Positions 50,086-59,274 of a stretch of DNA of 64,000 nt are shown piece by piece. The position numbers and the translations under genes were made by a program. This DNA is from JASJAR01 sp038530285 (GTDB lineage Bacteria; Pseudomonadota; Alphaproteobacteria; Rhodobacterales; Rhodobacteraceae): contig JBCBCY010000009.1 of the NCBI GenBank assembly GCA_038530285.1, forward strand, positions 82,587 to 146,586, written 5' to 3'. Within the stretch, counting starts at the first letter, position 1. Each line of letters starts with the position of its first letter. The notes below the pieces were generated by a model. It did not search any database and was not told the DNA's origin. It saw only the letters and a list, made by a program, of their open reading frames with translations.

Positions 50086-50939
50086 CACGTCTCTCCAATG
50101 GCAATTTTCAGATCGGCATAGCTGCCCCATTCCGCCCAGGACCCGTCGTAGAGCGACACATCCGATTTACCCAAGCGGGCGAGGGCGAGAAACAAGATCG
50201 CGGCTGTAACACCCGACCCACAGGTCGTGATCGCGGGCTTTGTCAGATCGACACCTGCGCCCACGAAGGCCGCGCGCAAAGAATCTGGGTCCTTCATCGT
50301 GCCGTCGGCGTTCAAAAGTGCCGCATAGTGGACGTTCTTTGATCCCGGGATATGCCCCGCGCGCAGCCCCTCACGCGGTTCGGGCGCCTCGCCCCGAAAT
50401 CGTGCCGGCGACCGTGCATCGATAATCTGGTGATCCCCGAGCTTTGAAGCGGCAGCAACCTGGGTCACATCGCGCACAAGGGCCGCGTTGCGCTGGACGG
50501 TGATATGACGGTCTCGCATCACCGGTTCCAGATCCTCAACAGGGCGACCTTCCGCGATCCATTTGGGCAATCCACCATCCAGCACCGCCACATCGGTCTT
50601 GCCCATCAACCGGAATGTCCACCAGACGCGCGCGGCAGAAAACAAACCCGCACCATCATAGACCACCACCTGATGGCCATCGCCAACGCCCATCGCACGC
50701 ATGCGGGACACGAATTTTTCGACCGGCGGGGCCATATGCGGCATCTGGCGGGCGGTATCTGCAATCTCATTTATGTCGAAGAACCGCGCGCCGGGGATAT
50801 GCCGGGCGTCGTATTCGGCGCGCCCGTCGCGGCCAGCGTCGGGAAGGTAGAAGCTCGCATCGATGATGCGCAAATCCGGATCATTAAGGTGATCCGCCAA
50901 CCATGCGGTTGATACCAGCTGTGTTGGATCGTCGGCCAT
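50085..50939 (-). CDS. sseA: 3-mercaptopyruvate sulfurtransferase
   Basis: 284 residues with two rhodanese domains. The active Cys240 lies in TTCGSGVTAA; the loop CGSGVT is the mercaptopyruvate-sulfurtransferase form rather than the thiosulfate form (CRKGVT). HIPGARFFDINEIAD and HIPGSKNVHYAAL mark the two domains. It moves sulfur from 3-mercaptopyruvate to thiols or cyanide. Coupling to an aminotransferase able to make mercaptopyruvate from cysteine fits. The start is ATG 50939. Confidence 0.95.
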   Translation of the reverse strand: MADDPTQLVSTAWLADHLNDPDLRIIDASFYLPDAGRDGRAEYDARHIPGARFFDINEIADTARQMPHMAPPVEKFVSRMRAMGVGDGHQVVVYDGAGLFSAARVWWTFRLMGKTDVAVLDGGLPKWIAEGRPVEDLEPVMRDRHITVQRNAALVRDVTQVAAASKLGDHQIIDARSPARFRGEAPEPREGLRAGHIPGSKNVHYAALLNADGTMKDPDSLRAAFVGAGVDLTKPAITTCGSGVTAAILFLALARLGKSDVSLYDGSWAEWGSYADLKIAIGET

Positions 50940-51008
50940 GGCGCGCCCCAGCAGTCGTGAACCCGTATGGGCGTACGCCTCTGGCGCGATTGCTGCAAGG
51001 GGATGCAC

Positions 51009-51044
51009 AAAAATCACCCCCCGCGCCGGGGCGCGGAGGGTGAT
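51009..51044 (-). terminator. Strong terminator after the small secreted protein gene
   Basis: On the minus strand ATCACCCTCCGCGC and GCGCGGGGGGTGAT form a nearly perfect 14-bp stem around a CCCG loop, followed by TTTTTG. It is about 37 bp after the stop at 51081 and isolates that gene from sseA. Confidence 0.88.
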
Positions 51045-51080
51045 TGGCGCGGGGTGACGCGCCGGGGGCAATTTCTGCGC

Positions 51081-51314
51081 TTAGTTCAGGACCGAGAAGA
51101 TCGCGGCCTGGATTTCTGCGCGGGTGCGGTCGCTGTCGTTGTCAGCGGCATTGATGGCCACGCGCTGGGTGCTCGACAGGCCGCCTGCGTCGACCGAGAA
51201 GCCGTATTTGTTCAGCGTGTTCTGCGCTTCGATGGTGACCTGGCTGGGCGCCATTGCAGAAGCTGTGGTGGCAAGGGCGACGGTTGCGGCGGCGGCGTAT
51301 GCGAAGAGTTTCAT
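51081..51314 (-). CDS. Small secreted protein of unknown function
   Basis: 77 residues: a signal peptide (MKLFAYAAAATVALATTASA) and a mature part of about 57 residues (TIEAQNTLNKYGFSVDAGGL, STQRVAINAADNDSDRTRAEIQ). No cysteine is present. It has an AAGGACTATCAC leader with a fair ribosome-binding site and a strong terminator of its own, so it is probably a monocistronic and well-expressed gene. I do not recognise the family. Confidence 0.75.
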   Translation of the reverse strand: MKLFAYAAAATVALATTASAMAPSQVTIEAQNTLNKYGFSVDAGGLSSTQRVAINAADNDSDRTRAEIQAAIFSVLN

Positions 51315-51851
51315 GTGATAGTCCTTTCATCTCTCTTTTGAGTGGAGCGGTGGGCGCTCCGGGTTTGATTTGAAGCGCTGTGCGCTCCGGGGGTTGGTGT
51401 TGTGATGGCGGCGAGTGTCGCTGCCGATGAGTTGAAATTGAGGATGCGGCCGGGGTGTTTCAAATCACGGCCTGCTCGCGCGGGCTCACGGGAATTTGGG
51501 CTTGAAATGAGCGTGTTACGGCCCCACGGGCGGCCAGGCCCAAGGAATTAAGGGCGCGGCGGTGTCACATCGCTCACGCCGCGGCGAGGGCTCACGCGGA
51601 TGCGAGCGCTCCGGCCGCCCCAACAAGAATGCACAGACTTCTGTGCAAAGGCCGGTCGATCTGTGCAGGAGCGATTTGGCGGACATTGCGAAAGGATGCA
51701 GCGCGACCAGGCCAGCAAAAAGGGCCGCGATCGAGCCCCAAGCAACAGATGACGAAGCCGCCTAGCGCGTCCGGTCTATTCGAAACGGTGCCTGAAACAT
51801 GACATCATCGGCGTTTAGACTGATCGCACGTCGGTTTGGAGCGCCGGGAAA
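51315..51851. other. Intergenic region, no gene recognised
   Basis: 537 bp between a minus-strand small-protein gene and a plus-strand membrane-protein gene. GCGCTCCGGG occurs twice, near 51353 and 51381, flanking TTTGATTTGAAGCGCTGT. Short readings occur on both strands but look like chance ones in GC-rich DNA. The divergent promoters of the flanking genes must lie here. Confidence 0.45.
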
Positions 51852-52292
51852 ATGATGCTTTTCTTCAATCGCAAGCTTGGAGCGATAAGCTACCTTATCG
51901 CTGGCTTTGTGGCCATCGTTGTCCCCATGGGTCTGGGGTACAGTATCTACCGCTTGGATCCGGGGGCGTGCTATGACGGACCCTGCCTGCTGCCATTGTT
52001 GCTTGTCATTACGCCGCCCTATGTCGCACCTGTCTTGACGGGTCTTTTCGCACTCAATCGAAGACGCAAAAGATCACTTCCGGATGGATGGCTGCCCACC
52101 ATTCTGGCATCTGGTGTCGTTGGACAAGCCGGCATGTCAGCCTTCAGTGTTGTGATGGCCCCTGCCCACATCAGGGAGATCTTCTTTTCGGATGTCTTGC
52201 TTGTCCCGCAGGGCCTTTACGTCGGTTTCGCGGTCGGGGCGGTCTTTTGGGTTGTCTTGTTTGCCTGCGGACGCGGTGGGGCTGACGATTAG
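51852..52292 (+). CDS. Four-helix membrane protein of unknown function
   Basis: 146 residues with hydrophobic segments at about 8-30 (ISYLIAGFVAIVVPMGLGY), 44-66 (LLPLLLVITPPYVAPVLTGLF), 82-103 (LPTILASGVVGQAGMSAFSVV) and 115-138 (LLVPQGLYVGFAVGAVFWVVLFAC). An RRRKR segment sits between helices 2 and 3. It has no known domain that I can name. The codon use looks coding but less GC-biased at third positions than its neighbours, so recent acquisition is possible. Confidence 0.6.
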   Translation: MMLFFNRKLGAISYLIAGFVAIVVPMGLGYSIYRLDPGACYDGPCLLPLLLVITPPYVAPVLTGLFALNRRRKRSLPDGWLPTILASGVVGQAGMSAFSVVMAPAHIREIFFSDVLLVPQGLYVGFAVGAVFWVVLFACGRGGADD

Positions 52293-52618
52293 GCGCCGAG
52301 ATTGCTGGGATCGGTCTGGCAACAAGGGGGCACCTTTGTTGATGACTTTCAGAACGCAAAAACCCGCCAGCTTGCCGCAATGGCTTTCAGCCGACACCTC
52401 CGGCGTATGGACTGTCAGTTCCAGGCCCTGACGCATGTTAAGGTCGCGCATCAGGCTATCGGCGGCGGTGACGTGCCCGGCGTAGAGCTGACCGATGACG
52501 AGGGCGCGACCAGCTGTGGCGGCGCCTGCCCTCCGCCCGGCGAAGTCCAACGCGATGCGTTCATCCTACATGCTTTGAGAACCACGCTGGAGATTGACGG
52601 CTCGATCAGCAACGCGCC
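52293..52618. other. Region of uncertain content between a membrane-protein gene and smpB
   Basis: 326 bp. Two opposed readings cover it, one on the + strand (52302-52622) and one on the minus strand (to about 52550). Neither shows a signal peptide or domain I recognise. It may be a decayed gene or non-coding DNA. Confidence 0.35.
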
Positions 52619-53095
52619 TTAGCCATGTTCCTTCATCAGGCGGGCCTTCTGGCGGTCCCAATCGCGCTTGGCGGAGGTTTCGCGTTTGTCGGCATTCTTT
52701 TTGCCCTTCGCGATACCAAGCTTCAGTTTCACCAGCCCGCGATGGTTGAAGTACATCACCAGCGGCACAATGGTCATGCCTTTGCGCTGCGTCGCATTCC
52801 ACAGATCCGACAGTTCCTTGCGCGACACCAAAAGCTTCCGGCGGCGGCGTTCTTCGTGGCCAAACGTGCGGCCCGCGTCATAGGGCGCGATGTAGGAATT
52901 CACCAGCCACAACTCGCCTTCGGACACCTCAGCATAGCTTTCGGCGATATTGGACGAGGCCACGCGCAGTGATTTCACCTCAGACCCCATCAGCTGGATG
53001 CCAACTTCGATGTCGCTGTCGATCGCAAAATCGTAGCGCGCGCGCCGGTTCTCGGCGATCACCTTGTAATTTGGATTATCCTTGGGTTTGGCCAT
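52619..53095 (-). CDS. smpB: SsrA-binding protein SmpB
   Basis: 158 residues. NYKVIAENRRARYDFAIDSDIEVGIQLMGSEVKSLR, the SSNIAESYAEVSEGELWLVNSYI part and the basic tail KRETSAKRDWDRQKARLMKEHG are diagnostic. It delivers tmRNA to stalled ribosomes for trans-translation. No tmRNA gene was recognised in the window. Confidence 0.97.
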   Translation of the reverse strand: MAKPKDNPNYKVIAENRRARYDFAIDSDIEVGIQLMGSEVKSLRVASSNIAESYAEVSEGELWLVNSYIAPYDAGRTFGHEERRRRKLLVSRKELSDLWNATQRKGMTIVPLVMYFNHRGLVKLKLGIAKGKKNADKRETSAKRDWDRQKARLMKEHG

Positions 53096-53171
53096 AGCCG
53101 GGTGGAGATAGGCGTTCGAATGCGCTGTGTCCAGCGCTTGACGCGCGCGGTCGGACGCGTTTCATCACCCT

Positions 53172-53603
53172 ATGGCTGCGCAAATCATCATCGGTGCCGG
53201 GCTCATCATCGCTTCGATCCTTGTGGGGGCGCTGTTCTGGCTGATCATCGAAACCGCATTCGTGCGGCTGCATGACTGGCTGATGCGCCCGCCCCACCGG
53301 GCAAAACTTGTCGCGGCGCTGGTGATCTCACTTTTTGGGACCTTGTCGATGATTTCAATCTCGGTCTGGATCTGGACAGCGGCCTTCGTGGCGCTGGATA
53401 TCTTCGATACGACCGAAGCCGCGCTATATTTCGCGATTGTGTCCTTCACGACGCTGGGCTTCGGTGATGTGTTGTTGCCGCAGGATTGGCGGCTTTTGGG
53501 GGGCATGATCGCGACCAACGGATTTATCAGCTTTGGCCTGGTCACAGCCCTTCTGGTCGAGACGATGCGCAACATCAGGCTGGGCCAGCGGGACGCCGCC
53601 TGA
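53172..53603 (+). CDS. Two-helix ion channel (Ion_trans_2 type)
   Basis: 143 residues. A first hydrophobic helix (IIIGAGLIIASILVGALFWLIIE) is followed by ISLFGTLSMISISVWIWTAAFVAL, then the pore loop FTTLGFGDVLLP and a last helix (MIATNGFISFGLVTALLVETM). TTLGFGD resembles the potassium filter TVGYGD with Leu and Phe in place of Val and Tyr. There is no cytosolic RCK domain. It is divergent from smpB across 76 bp. Confidence 0.87.
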   Translation: MAAQIIIGAGLIIASILVGALFWLIIETAFVRLHDWLMRPPHRAKLVAALVISLFGTLSMISISVWIWTAAFVALDIFDTTEAALYFAIVSFTTLGFGDVLLPQDWRLLGGMIATNGFISFGLVTALLVETMRNIRLGQRDAA

Positions 53604-53659
53604 TCGCTTCATGGTTGCGCGCGGGACCGGTTTGGGGCATCAAGCGTGTGGGTGGGGCG

Positions 53660-54535
53660 TCAGTTCAGGAGACCGGCGTGCTCCATCGCAGCCCGTATTT
53701 CAGCCTCAACCGGCGCCGTTATTGTCGTCAGCGGCAAGCGCACTTCGTTTTGGCAGCGTCCCAAAAGCGACAGCCCGTATTTGGCCCCAGCCAGCCCCGG
53801 CTCGCGGAAAATCGCTTCGTGCAGGGGCATCAGCCGGTCCTGCAGCGTCAGCGCGGCGGCATAATCGCCCGCCAGGGTCGCGGCCTGGAATTCAGCGCAA
53901 AGGGCGGGGGCCACATTGGCCGTGACCGAAATACAGCCTACACCGCCATGGGCGTTGAACCCCAGGGCAGAGGCGTCTTCGCCGGAAAGTTGCACAAAAT
54001 CGGGCCCGCAGGCAGCGCGCGTCTGGCTGACGCGGGTGATGTCGCCGGTGGCGTCTTTCACGCCGATGATGCGCGGCAGTTTGGCCAGTTCGGCCATGGT
54101 TGCCACCGACATGTCGACAATGGAGCGGCCGGGAATGTTGTAGATGATGATCGGGATTTCAGCCGCATCGTGCATCGCGGTGTAATGGGCGATCAGCCCC
54201 GCCTGCGTGGGCTTGTTGTAATAGGGCGTCACCACCAGGGCGGCGTCCGCCCCGACCGAAGCGGCATGCCGGATCAGGCCTTTGCCCTCTTCGGTGTTGT
54301 TCGACCCGGCCCCTGCAATCACGGGCACACGGCCGGCGGCGGCTTTGACCACAGATTCAACAACCGCTTCGTGTTCGGAATGGCTCAGCGTCGGGCTTTC
54401 ACCGGTCGTGCCCACCGGCACCAGGCCGGACGACCCCGCCTCGATATGCCACTCGACCAGCGCTTCGAGCGCTGCAAAATCGACCGCACCATCTTTCAGC
54501 GGCGTGACAAGCGCCGGGATAGACCCCTCAAACAT
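53660..54535 (-). CDS. dapA: 4-hydroxy-tetrahydrodipicolinate synthase
   Basis: 291 residues. It condenses pyruvate with aspartate semialdehyde in the lysine/diaminopimelate pathway. Motifs: PVGTTGESPTLSHSEH, VTPYYNKPTQAGL, the catalytic Tyr in IYNIPGR (about residue 132) and the Schiff-base Lys in IIGVKDATGD (about residue 160). The ATG at 54535 is chosen to match the family start MFEGSIPALVTP. It is divergent from the lytic transglycosylase gene. The substrate producer asd is also in the window but far away. Confidence 0.97.
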   Translation of the reverse strand: MFEGSIPALVTPLKDGAVDFAALEALVEWHIEAGSSGLVPVGTTGESPTLSHSEHEAVVESVVKAAAGRVPVIAGAGSNNTEEGKGLIRHAASVGADAALVVTPYYNKPTQAGLIAHYTAMHDAAEIPIIIYNIPGRSIVDMSVATMAELAKLPRIIGVKDATGDITRVSQTRAACGPDFVQLSGEDASALGFNAHGGVGCISVTANVAPALCAEFQAATLAGDYAAALTLQDRLMPLHEAIFREPGLAGAKYGLSLLGRCQNEVRLPLTTITAPVEAEIRAAMEHAGLLN

Positions 54536-54639
54536 GATGCGACCCCTTTTGGTTTTAGCGTCGCGGACACTAACTTTGAGGCGCGCGAATGCCAAGCGCG
54601 TCTATTGCGCGTTTACCGTTCCGCACTAGGCTGTGTCCA

Positions 54640-56682
54640 ATGAAGGTGATTCCCCTTATTGCGATCTTTGTCGGACTGGCCGGTTTTGCCGCGCCTTCTC
54701 TCGTGCGTGCGCAGGACGCTGCCGCCGTTGGCGCCGAGGTGTCAGCGCAGGTCCCGCGCGTTCGACCCCGCGCGCGGCCCGAGGTTGACCTGCCCGCCGA
54801 ACACTTCGGCCGCGCGATGGATCTGATGCGCGACGGTGATTTCACCGCGGCCCTGGCGGCGGCTGAAAAGGCCGGAACTATTGGGCATGACATCATAGAA
54901 TGGCACCGGTTGCGCGCGGGCGGTGGCCGCTTTGATGAAGTGGTGGATTTTCTGGACCGGCGGCCCGATTGGCCGGGTCTGCCCTATCTGCGGCGGCGGT
55001 CCGAAGGCGCCGTGCCCTTTGCCGCGCGCGCGCGCGATGTCGTGGATTTCTTCCGTGAGACCCCGCCGCAGACCGGTCAGGGGTCGATCGCGCTGGTCTC
55101 CGCGCTGGCGCAGCTGGATGATCGCGCAGGTGCCGAAGCCGCCGCGATCCGGGCCTGGCGCGAACAGGTGATCGGGGCGGCGGGCGAGAAGGTGCTGCTG
55201 CAAGGCTACGGCGCGCTGTTGGAAGATCACCATGAGGCGCGGATCGACAATTTGTTGTGGTCGGGGCGCGAAGACGCGGCCCTGCGAATGCTACCCCTGG
55301 TTGATGAGGATTGGGCGCCCCTGGCCAAGGCGCGGCTGGCCCTGCGCGACGACAAAAGCGGGGTCGATGCGCTGGTCGATGCCGTGCCCCAGCGATTTCA
55401 GGATCACCCTGGCCTGTTGTTCGAACGGTTCCAGTGGCGCACGCGCAAGGGCCGCAACGCCGAAGCGCTTGAGATTGTCTTGCCCCTTGAAGGCACCGCC
55501 GAGGCGCTTGGCCAACCCCAACCCTGGTCGGGCTGGCGTCGCAGTCTGGCGCGCCGGTTGATGCGCGACGGCAACGCGGAAGACGCCTATCGCCTTGCGT
55601 CGGCCCATGGGCTGACAGCGGGCCGGAATTACGCTGATCTGGAATGGCTGTCGGGGTATCTGGCCCTGACCTATCTGGATGATCCCGAAACAGCCCTTGG
55701 CCATTTCCAGCACTTCCGGGCGGATGTGGAAACCCCGATCTCGCTGGGCCGTGCGGGCTATTGGGAAGGCCGGGCCTGGGCGGCGATGGGCAACCTTGAG
55801 GCCGCCCAGACCGCCTATACCTTCGGGGCGGAATGGCAGACGAGTTTTTATGGGCTTTTGGCCGCCGAAGCCGCAGGCCTGCCCGTCGATCCCGCCTTGG
55901 CCGGGCAAACGCTCTATCCCGACATTGAAGACACCAGCGTCGCAGGCAGTTCGGTTCTGGCCGCCGCACGCCTGATGCTCAAAGCGCGCGAACGCAATCT
56001 GGCCGAACGGTTTTTGACCCATCTCGTCGAAACACTGCCCGAAGACGAAGCGGGCGCCGTGGGCCAATACGCGCTTGGGCGCGGCGAGCCGCATATCGCG
56101 GTGATGATCGGTAAACGCGCCGCGAACCGTGCCCAGGTCATCCACAAAGCCTATTTCCCCCTGGTCGACATCGGCGCAGGCGCAGACAGCGTTGACCCCG
56201 CCATGGCGCTGGCGATTGCGCGGCGCGAAAGCGAATTTGACCCCGGCGTGCAATCAGGCGTAGGCGCGCGTGGGCTGATGCAATTGATGCCCGCCACCGC
56301 GCGCGAGGTCGCAGGCGCGCTCGATCTGCCCTATTCGCGCCGCCGCCTGATCGAGGACCCCGTTTACAACGCGACCCTCGGCACCACCTATCTGGCCTGG
56401 ATGTCGTCTGAATTCGATGCCAACCCGATCTTCATGGCAGGGGCCTATAACGCCGGGCCCAGCCGCATTCACCGCTGGGTGCGCGACCGGGGCGATCCGC
56501 GGATGGGCTCGGTGGAAGGCATGGTTGACTGGATTGAACACATCCCGTTTCGCGAAACCCGCAACTATGTGATGCGCGTGGCCGAAAGCCTGCCGATCTA
56601 TTCGGCGCAATTGAATGGCACGGTATCCGATGCCAGTTTCGCGGCCCTGATCCTCAGGCGCGAGACGGGCGCGTCCAACTAG
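54640..56682 (+). CDS. slt: Soluble lytic murein transglycosylase
   Basis: 680 residues. A signal peptide (KVIPLIAIFVGLAGFAAPSLVRA) leads into a long alpha-helical superhelix (about residues 40-510) and the C-terminal catalytic domain, with the Glu in LAIARRESEFDPGVQSGVGARGLMQLMPATA, FMAGAYNAGPSRIHRWV and the SLPIYSAQLNG end. It cleaves peptidoglycan glycan strands to 1,6-anhydro products in the periplasm. ATG 54640 starts the signal; a reading from 54589 would add 17 residues and is less likely. It overlaps the convergent DMT gene by 4 bp. Confidence 0.95.
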   Translation: MKVIPLIAIFVGLAGFAAPSLVRAQDAAAVGAEVSAQVPRVRPRARPEVDLPAEHFGRAMDLMRDGDFTAALAAAEKAGTIGHDIIEWHRLRAGGGRFDEVVDFLDRRPDWPGLPYLRRRSEGAVPFAARARDVVDFFRETPPQTGQGSIALVSALAQLDDRAGAEAAAIRAWREQVIGAAGEKVLLQGYGALLEDHHEARIDNLLWSGREDAALRMLPLVDEDWAPLAKARLALRDDKSGVDALVDAVPQRFQDHPGLLFERFQWRTRKGRNAEALEIVLPLEGTAEALGQPQPWSGWRRSLARRLMRDGNAEDAYRLASAHGLTAGRNYADLEWLSGYLALTYLDDPETALGHFQHFRADVETPISLGRAGYWEGRAWAAMGNLEAAQTAYTFGAEWQTSFYGLLAAEAAGLPVDPALAGQTLYPDIEDTSVAGSSVLAAARLMLKARERNLAERFLTHLVETLPEDEAGAVGQYALGRGEPHIAVMIGKRAANRAQVIHKAYFPLVDIGAGADSVDPAMALAIARRESEFDPGVQSGVGARGLMQLMPATAREVAGALDLPYSRRRLIEDPVYNATLGTTYLAWMSSEFDANPIFMAGAYNAGPSRIHRWVRDRGDPRMGSVEGMVDWIEHIPFRETRNYVMRVAESLPIYSAQLNGTVSDASFAALILRRETGASN

Positions 56683-57530
56683 CCAGACCTGGCTTGCCGG
56701 CGGATGGTGAAAATCCCCGCGCCGACAATCAGCGCCCCGCCAAGCAACAACGGCCATTCGAGCAATTCGCCAAAGACCAACACGCCGATGGCCGTGGCAA
56801 AGACCAGTTGCAGATAGGCAAAGGGCTGCACTTCTGACGCCGGTGAAAGGTCATAGGCGCGGATCAACAGCCAGTGGCCCGAAACGCCGGTGACACAAAG
56901 CGTCGCCATCCAGGCGTAATTGGCCGGGCTCATCACCTCCCAATGCCAGATGCCCACCGCCGTTGTCAGAACGGCCCCTGCCACCCCGGTCCAGAAGAAC
57001 GACACGCTGACGGGATCATGGCGCGACACAAGTCGGGTCAACAGCCCATAGACGGCAAACATCGCCGCCGAAAGCAGGGCAACAAGGGCCCCGGGCGAGA
57101 TGGCCTCCGCCCCCGGCCGCAGGATGATCAACACGCCCGCGAACCCGACTGCGACAGCCGCCCACCGGCGCCAGCCTGCATGTTCACCCAAGACCGGACC
57201 GGCAAACGCCGTGATCAGCAGCGGGTAAATCGCGAAAATTGCATGGCTTGCGGCAAGGCCCAGCATCACAAACGCCGTGATCATCACGCAAATCTCGCCC
57301 GCCAGCAGCAGCCCGCGCGTGATCTGCAACAGTGGGACATTGCTGCGCGTGGCCACTCGCAGCCCACCAGGCTGGCGCGCCGCCAGCGCGATGACGAAGG
57401 CCGCAAAGAACCAATAACGGATCATCACCACCAGCCAGACCGAATAGGCATCCGCAAGGTGGCGCGACAACCCGTCCTGAACGGCAAACACAATGGTCGC
57501 CGCGATCATCAATGCGATCCCGCGGTTCAC
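56679..57530 (-). CDS. EamA/DMT-family transporter
   Basis: 283 residues with about ten helices in two EamA halves; typical parts are IALMIAATIVFAVQDGLSRHLA, YPLLITAFAGPVLGEHAGWRRWAAVAVGFAGVLIILRPG and SEVQPFAYLQLVFATAIGVLVFGELLEW. The substrate is unknown. Its start overlaps the end of mnmD by 4 bp, so it is cotranscribed with it, an arrangement that probably reflects gene packing rather than function. Confidence 0.9.
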   Translation of the reverse strand: MNRGIALMIAATIVFAVQDGLSRHLADAYSVWLVVMIRYWFFAAFVIALAARQPGGLRVATRSNVPLLQITRGLLLAGEICVMITAFVMLGLAASHAIFAIYPLLITAFAGPVLGEHAGWRRWAAVAVGFAGVLIILRPGAEAISPGALVALLSAAMFAVYGLLTRLVSRHDPVSVSFFWTGVAGAVLTTAVGIWHWEVMSPANYAWMATLCVTGVSGHWLLIRAYDLSPASEVQPFAYLQLVFATAIGVLVFGELLEWPLLLGGALIVGAGIFTIRRQARSG

Positions 57531-58207
57531 CTGACAACCGCGCGTGTCATATGGCGTTTGCGCCCGTAACCGGGGCTTCGCGTCACCTCAAACCCGGCCG
57601 CATCAAGACCCCGGCGCACGAAACCGGCCGCGGTATAGGTCGCCGCCGTGCCGCCCGGGGCGGTGGCCGCCGCGATATGGCCCATAAGCTCGGCCCCCCA
57701 AAGTTCGGGGTTTTTCGCCGGCGAGAACCCGTCCAGAAACCAGGCGTCCGCCTTGCCGGGCCAAATGGGCAATGTCTGACGCGCGTCCCCCTCGATCAGT
57801 GTCAGATCAAGGTCAGGAAGTGCGGCGCGGTCCCCTTGAAGATATGCGACAAATGCCGCGCGCAGCGGCGCGGTCTGGGGGATATTGTCCAGCGCGGCCC
57901 GGGTGGTGGCCGGGTCCAGCGGGAATGCTTCAAATGAGGTGAAGCGCAATGGGCCTGCCAAACCGGTCGCGCGCCAGGCCGCAAGGCTCACCAGGACGTT
58001 CAGCCCGGTGCCGAAGCCCAATTCGGCGATGTGAAACCCGGGCCTGAACCGCGCGGGAAGATCGTTGCCGCCCAAAAACACATGGGTTGTTTCGGCCCAA
58101 CCATCGTTAAGCGAATAGTAAGGGTCATCAAACCGGCGCGAGACGGGCACACCATCGTGCCAGTCCACACCGCTCTGGTCGGTTGCGCTGTCTTCGCTTA
58201 CATCCAT
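57527..58207 (-). CDS. mnmD: tRNA 5-methylaminomethyl-2-thiouridine methyltransferase (MnmD)
   Basis: 226 residues. It corresponds to the N-terminal methyltransferase half of bifunctional MnmC. PVSRRFDDPYYSLNDGWAETTHVFLGGNDLP, the SAM loop IAELGFGTGLNVLV, and the hallmark WFLDGFSPAKNPELWG are present, ending in GYGRKRHMTRAVV. It methylates the aminomethyl group at the wobble uridine. The FAD domain of MnmC is encoded separately on the opposite strand, with only 11 bp between the two start codons. Confidence 0.93.
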   Translation of the reverse strand: MDVSEDSATDQSGVDWHDGVPVSRRFDDPYYSLNDGWAETTHVFLGGNDLPARFRPGFHIAELGFGTGLNVLVSLAAWRATGLAGPLRFTSFEAFPLDPATTRAALDNIPQTAPLRAAFVAYLQGDRAALPDLDLTLIEGDARQTLPIWPGKADAWFLDGFSPAKNPELWGAELMGHIAAATAPGGTAATYTAAGFVRRGLDAAGFEVTRSPGYGRKRHMTRAVVR

Positions 58208-58218
58208 GGGCCATCGCT

Positions 58219-59274
58219 ATGACGGAAGGGGCGGGCTTGGCAACGATAGACCTGACGGTTCGGGGCGCTGGAATGTTCGGCCTGACTGCCGCGTGGGATG
58301 CCGTGCGGCGCGGGGCACGCGTACGGGTGATCGACCCGCGCGGCCCAGGCGGTGGTGCGTCAGGTGGGGTCGTCGGGGCATTGGCCCCCCATGCGCCCGA
58401 AAACTGGAATGATGTGAAGGCCTTTCAACGCGACTGTCTGTTGGCGGCGCGCACCTATTGGCCCGAGGTTGCAGCGGCGGCAGGCAAGGACCCGGGGTTC
58501 CGGGCGACGGGGCGGTTGCAGCCCATCGCCGATGCCGCCGCCGAAGCCCGCGCGCGCGCTCGGGCGACCAGCGCCCATGAGCTTTGGCAGGGACACGCAG
58601 AGTGGCAGGTGACGGATGCGCCGGGCGCCTTTGCACCAACCTCGCCCACCGGACTTTGGGTCTATGACACCTTGTCGGCCCAGCTTGATCCACCCCGCAC
58701 GATGGCGGCTTTGGCGCAAGCGATCCGGGCGGCGGGCGGTGAGGTTATGACCGAAGGCGTCGAAGCGGGTGCGGTTCTTCATGCTACGGGATGGGAAGGG
58801 TTGATCGACTTCGCGCAGGCCATTGGTCAGCCCATCGCACGCGGTGTGAAAGGTCAGGCCGCGGTGCTAAAGGCCGACCTTGGCCGCGTGCCACAGGTCT
58901 TTGTCGATGGCTTGCACATCGTGGCCCATGGCCCGGGCCGGGTGGCCATAGGGTCGACGTCGGAAAACGCGTTTGAGGCGCCAGAGACGGTGGATGATCA
59001 GCTCGACGGCGTGATCGCCCAGGCCCGGGCGGCGATGCCAGTCCTTGCCGATGCGCCCGTCATTGCCCGCTGGGCGGGGGTGCGGGCGCGGGCGCGCTCA
59101 AGGGCGCCGGTCGTGGGGGAATGGCCCGGACGGCCCGGGCATGTCGTGGCGAATGGTGGCTTCAAGATCGGCTTCGCCCTCGCCCCCGGTTTGGCGCCCT
59201 TCGCGGTTGATCTGGCACTTGAGGGTCGCGACAGCGTTCCAAAAGCCTTCCGGTTGGACGGAATTGTCAGCTAG
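58219..59274 (+). CDS. mnmC: FAD-dependent oxidoreductase, MnmC C-domain-like
   Basis: 351 residues. DLTVRGAGMFGLTAAWDAVRRG is the FAD loop; GASGGVVGALAPHAPENWNDVKAFQRDCL, GLWVYDTLSAQLDPPRTMAALAQAI, VKGQAAVL, and APVIARWAGVRARARSRAPVVGEWP match the DAO-type C-terminal half of MnmC, which removes the carboxymethyl group from cmnm5s2U34 of tRNA. It is divergent from mnmD rather than fused to it. The functional link is inferred from adjacency and similarity. The ATG at 58219 is chosen; an in-frame reading from 58183 would overlap mnmD. Confidence 0.85.
   Translation: MTEGAGLATIDLTVRGAGMFGLTAAWDAVRRGARVRVIDPRGPGGGASGGVVGALAPHAPENWNDVKAFQRDCLLAARTYWPEVAAAAGKDPGFRATGRLQPIADAAAEARARARATSAHELWQGHAEWQVTDAPGAFAPTSPTGLWVYDTLSAQLDPPRTMAALAQAIRAAGGEVMTEGVEAGAVLHATGWEGLIDFAQAIGQPIARGVKGQAAVLKADLGRVPQVFVDGLHIVAHGPGRVAIGSTSENAFEAPETVDDQLDGVIAQARAAMPVLADAPVIARWAGVRARARSRAPVVGEWPGRPGHVVANGGFKIGFALAPGLAPFAVDLALEGRDSVPKAFRLDGIVS

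Noticed and set aside
52302..52622. Possible 106-residue protein between the small membrane-protein gene and smpB
   Set aside because: No ribosome-binding site, signal or domain could be seen, and an equally long reading exists on the opposite strand.
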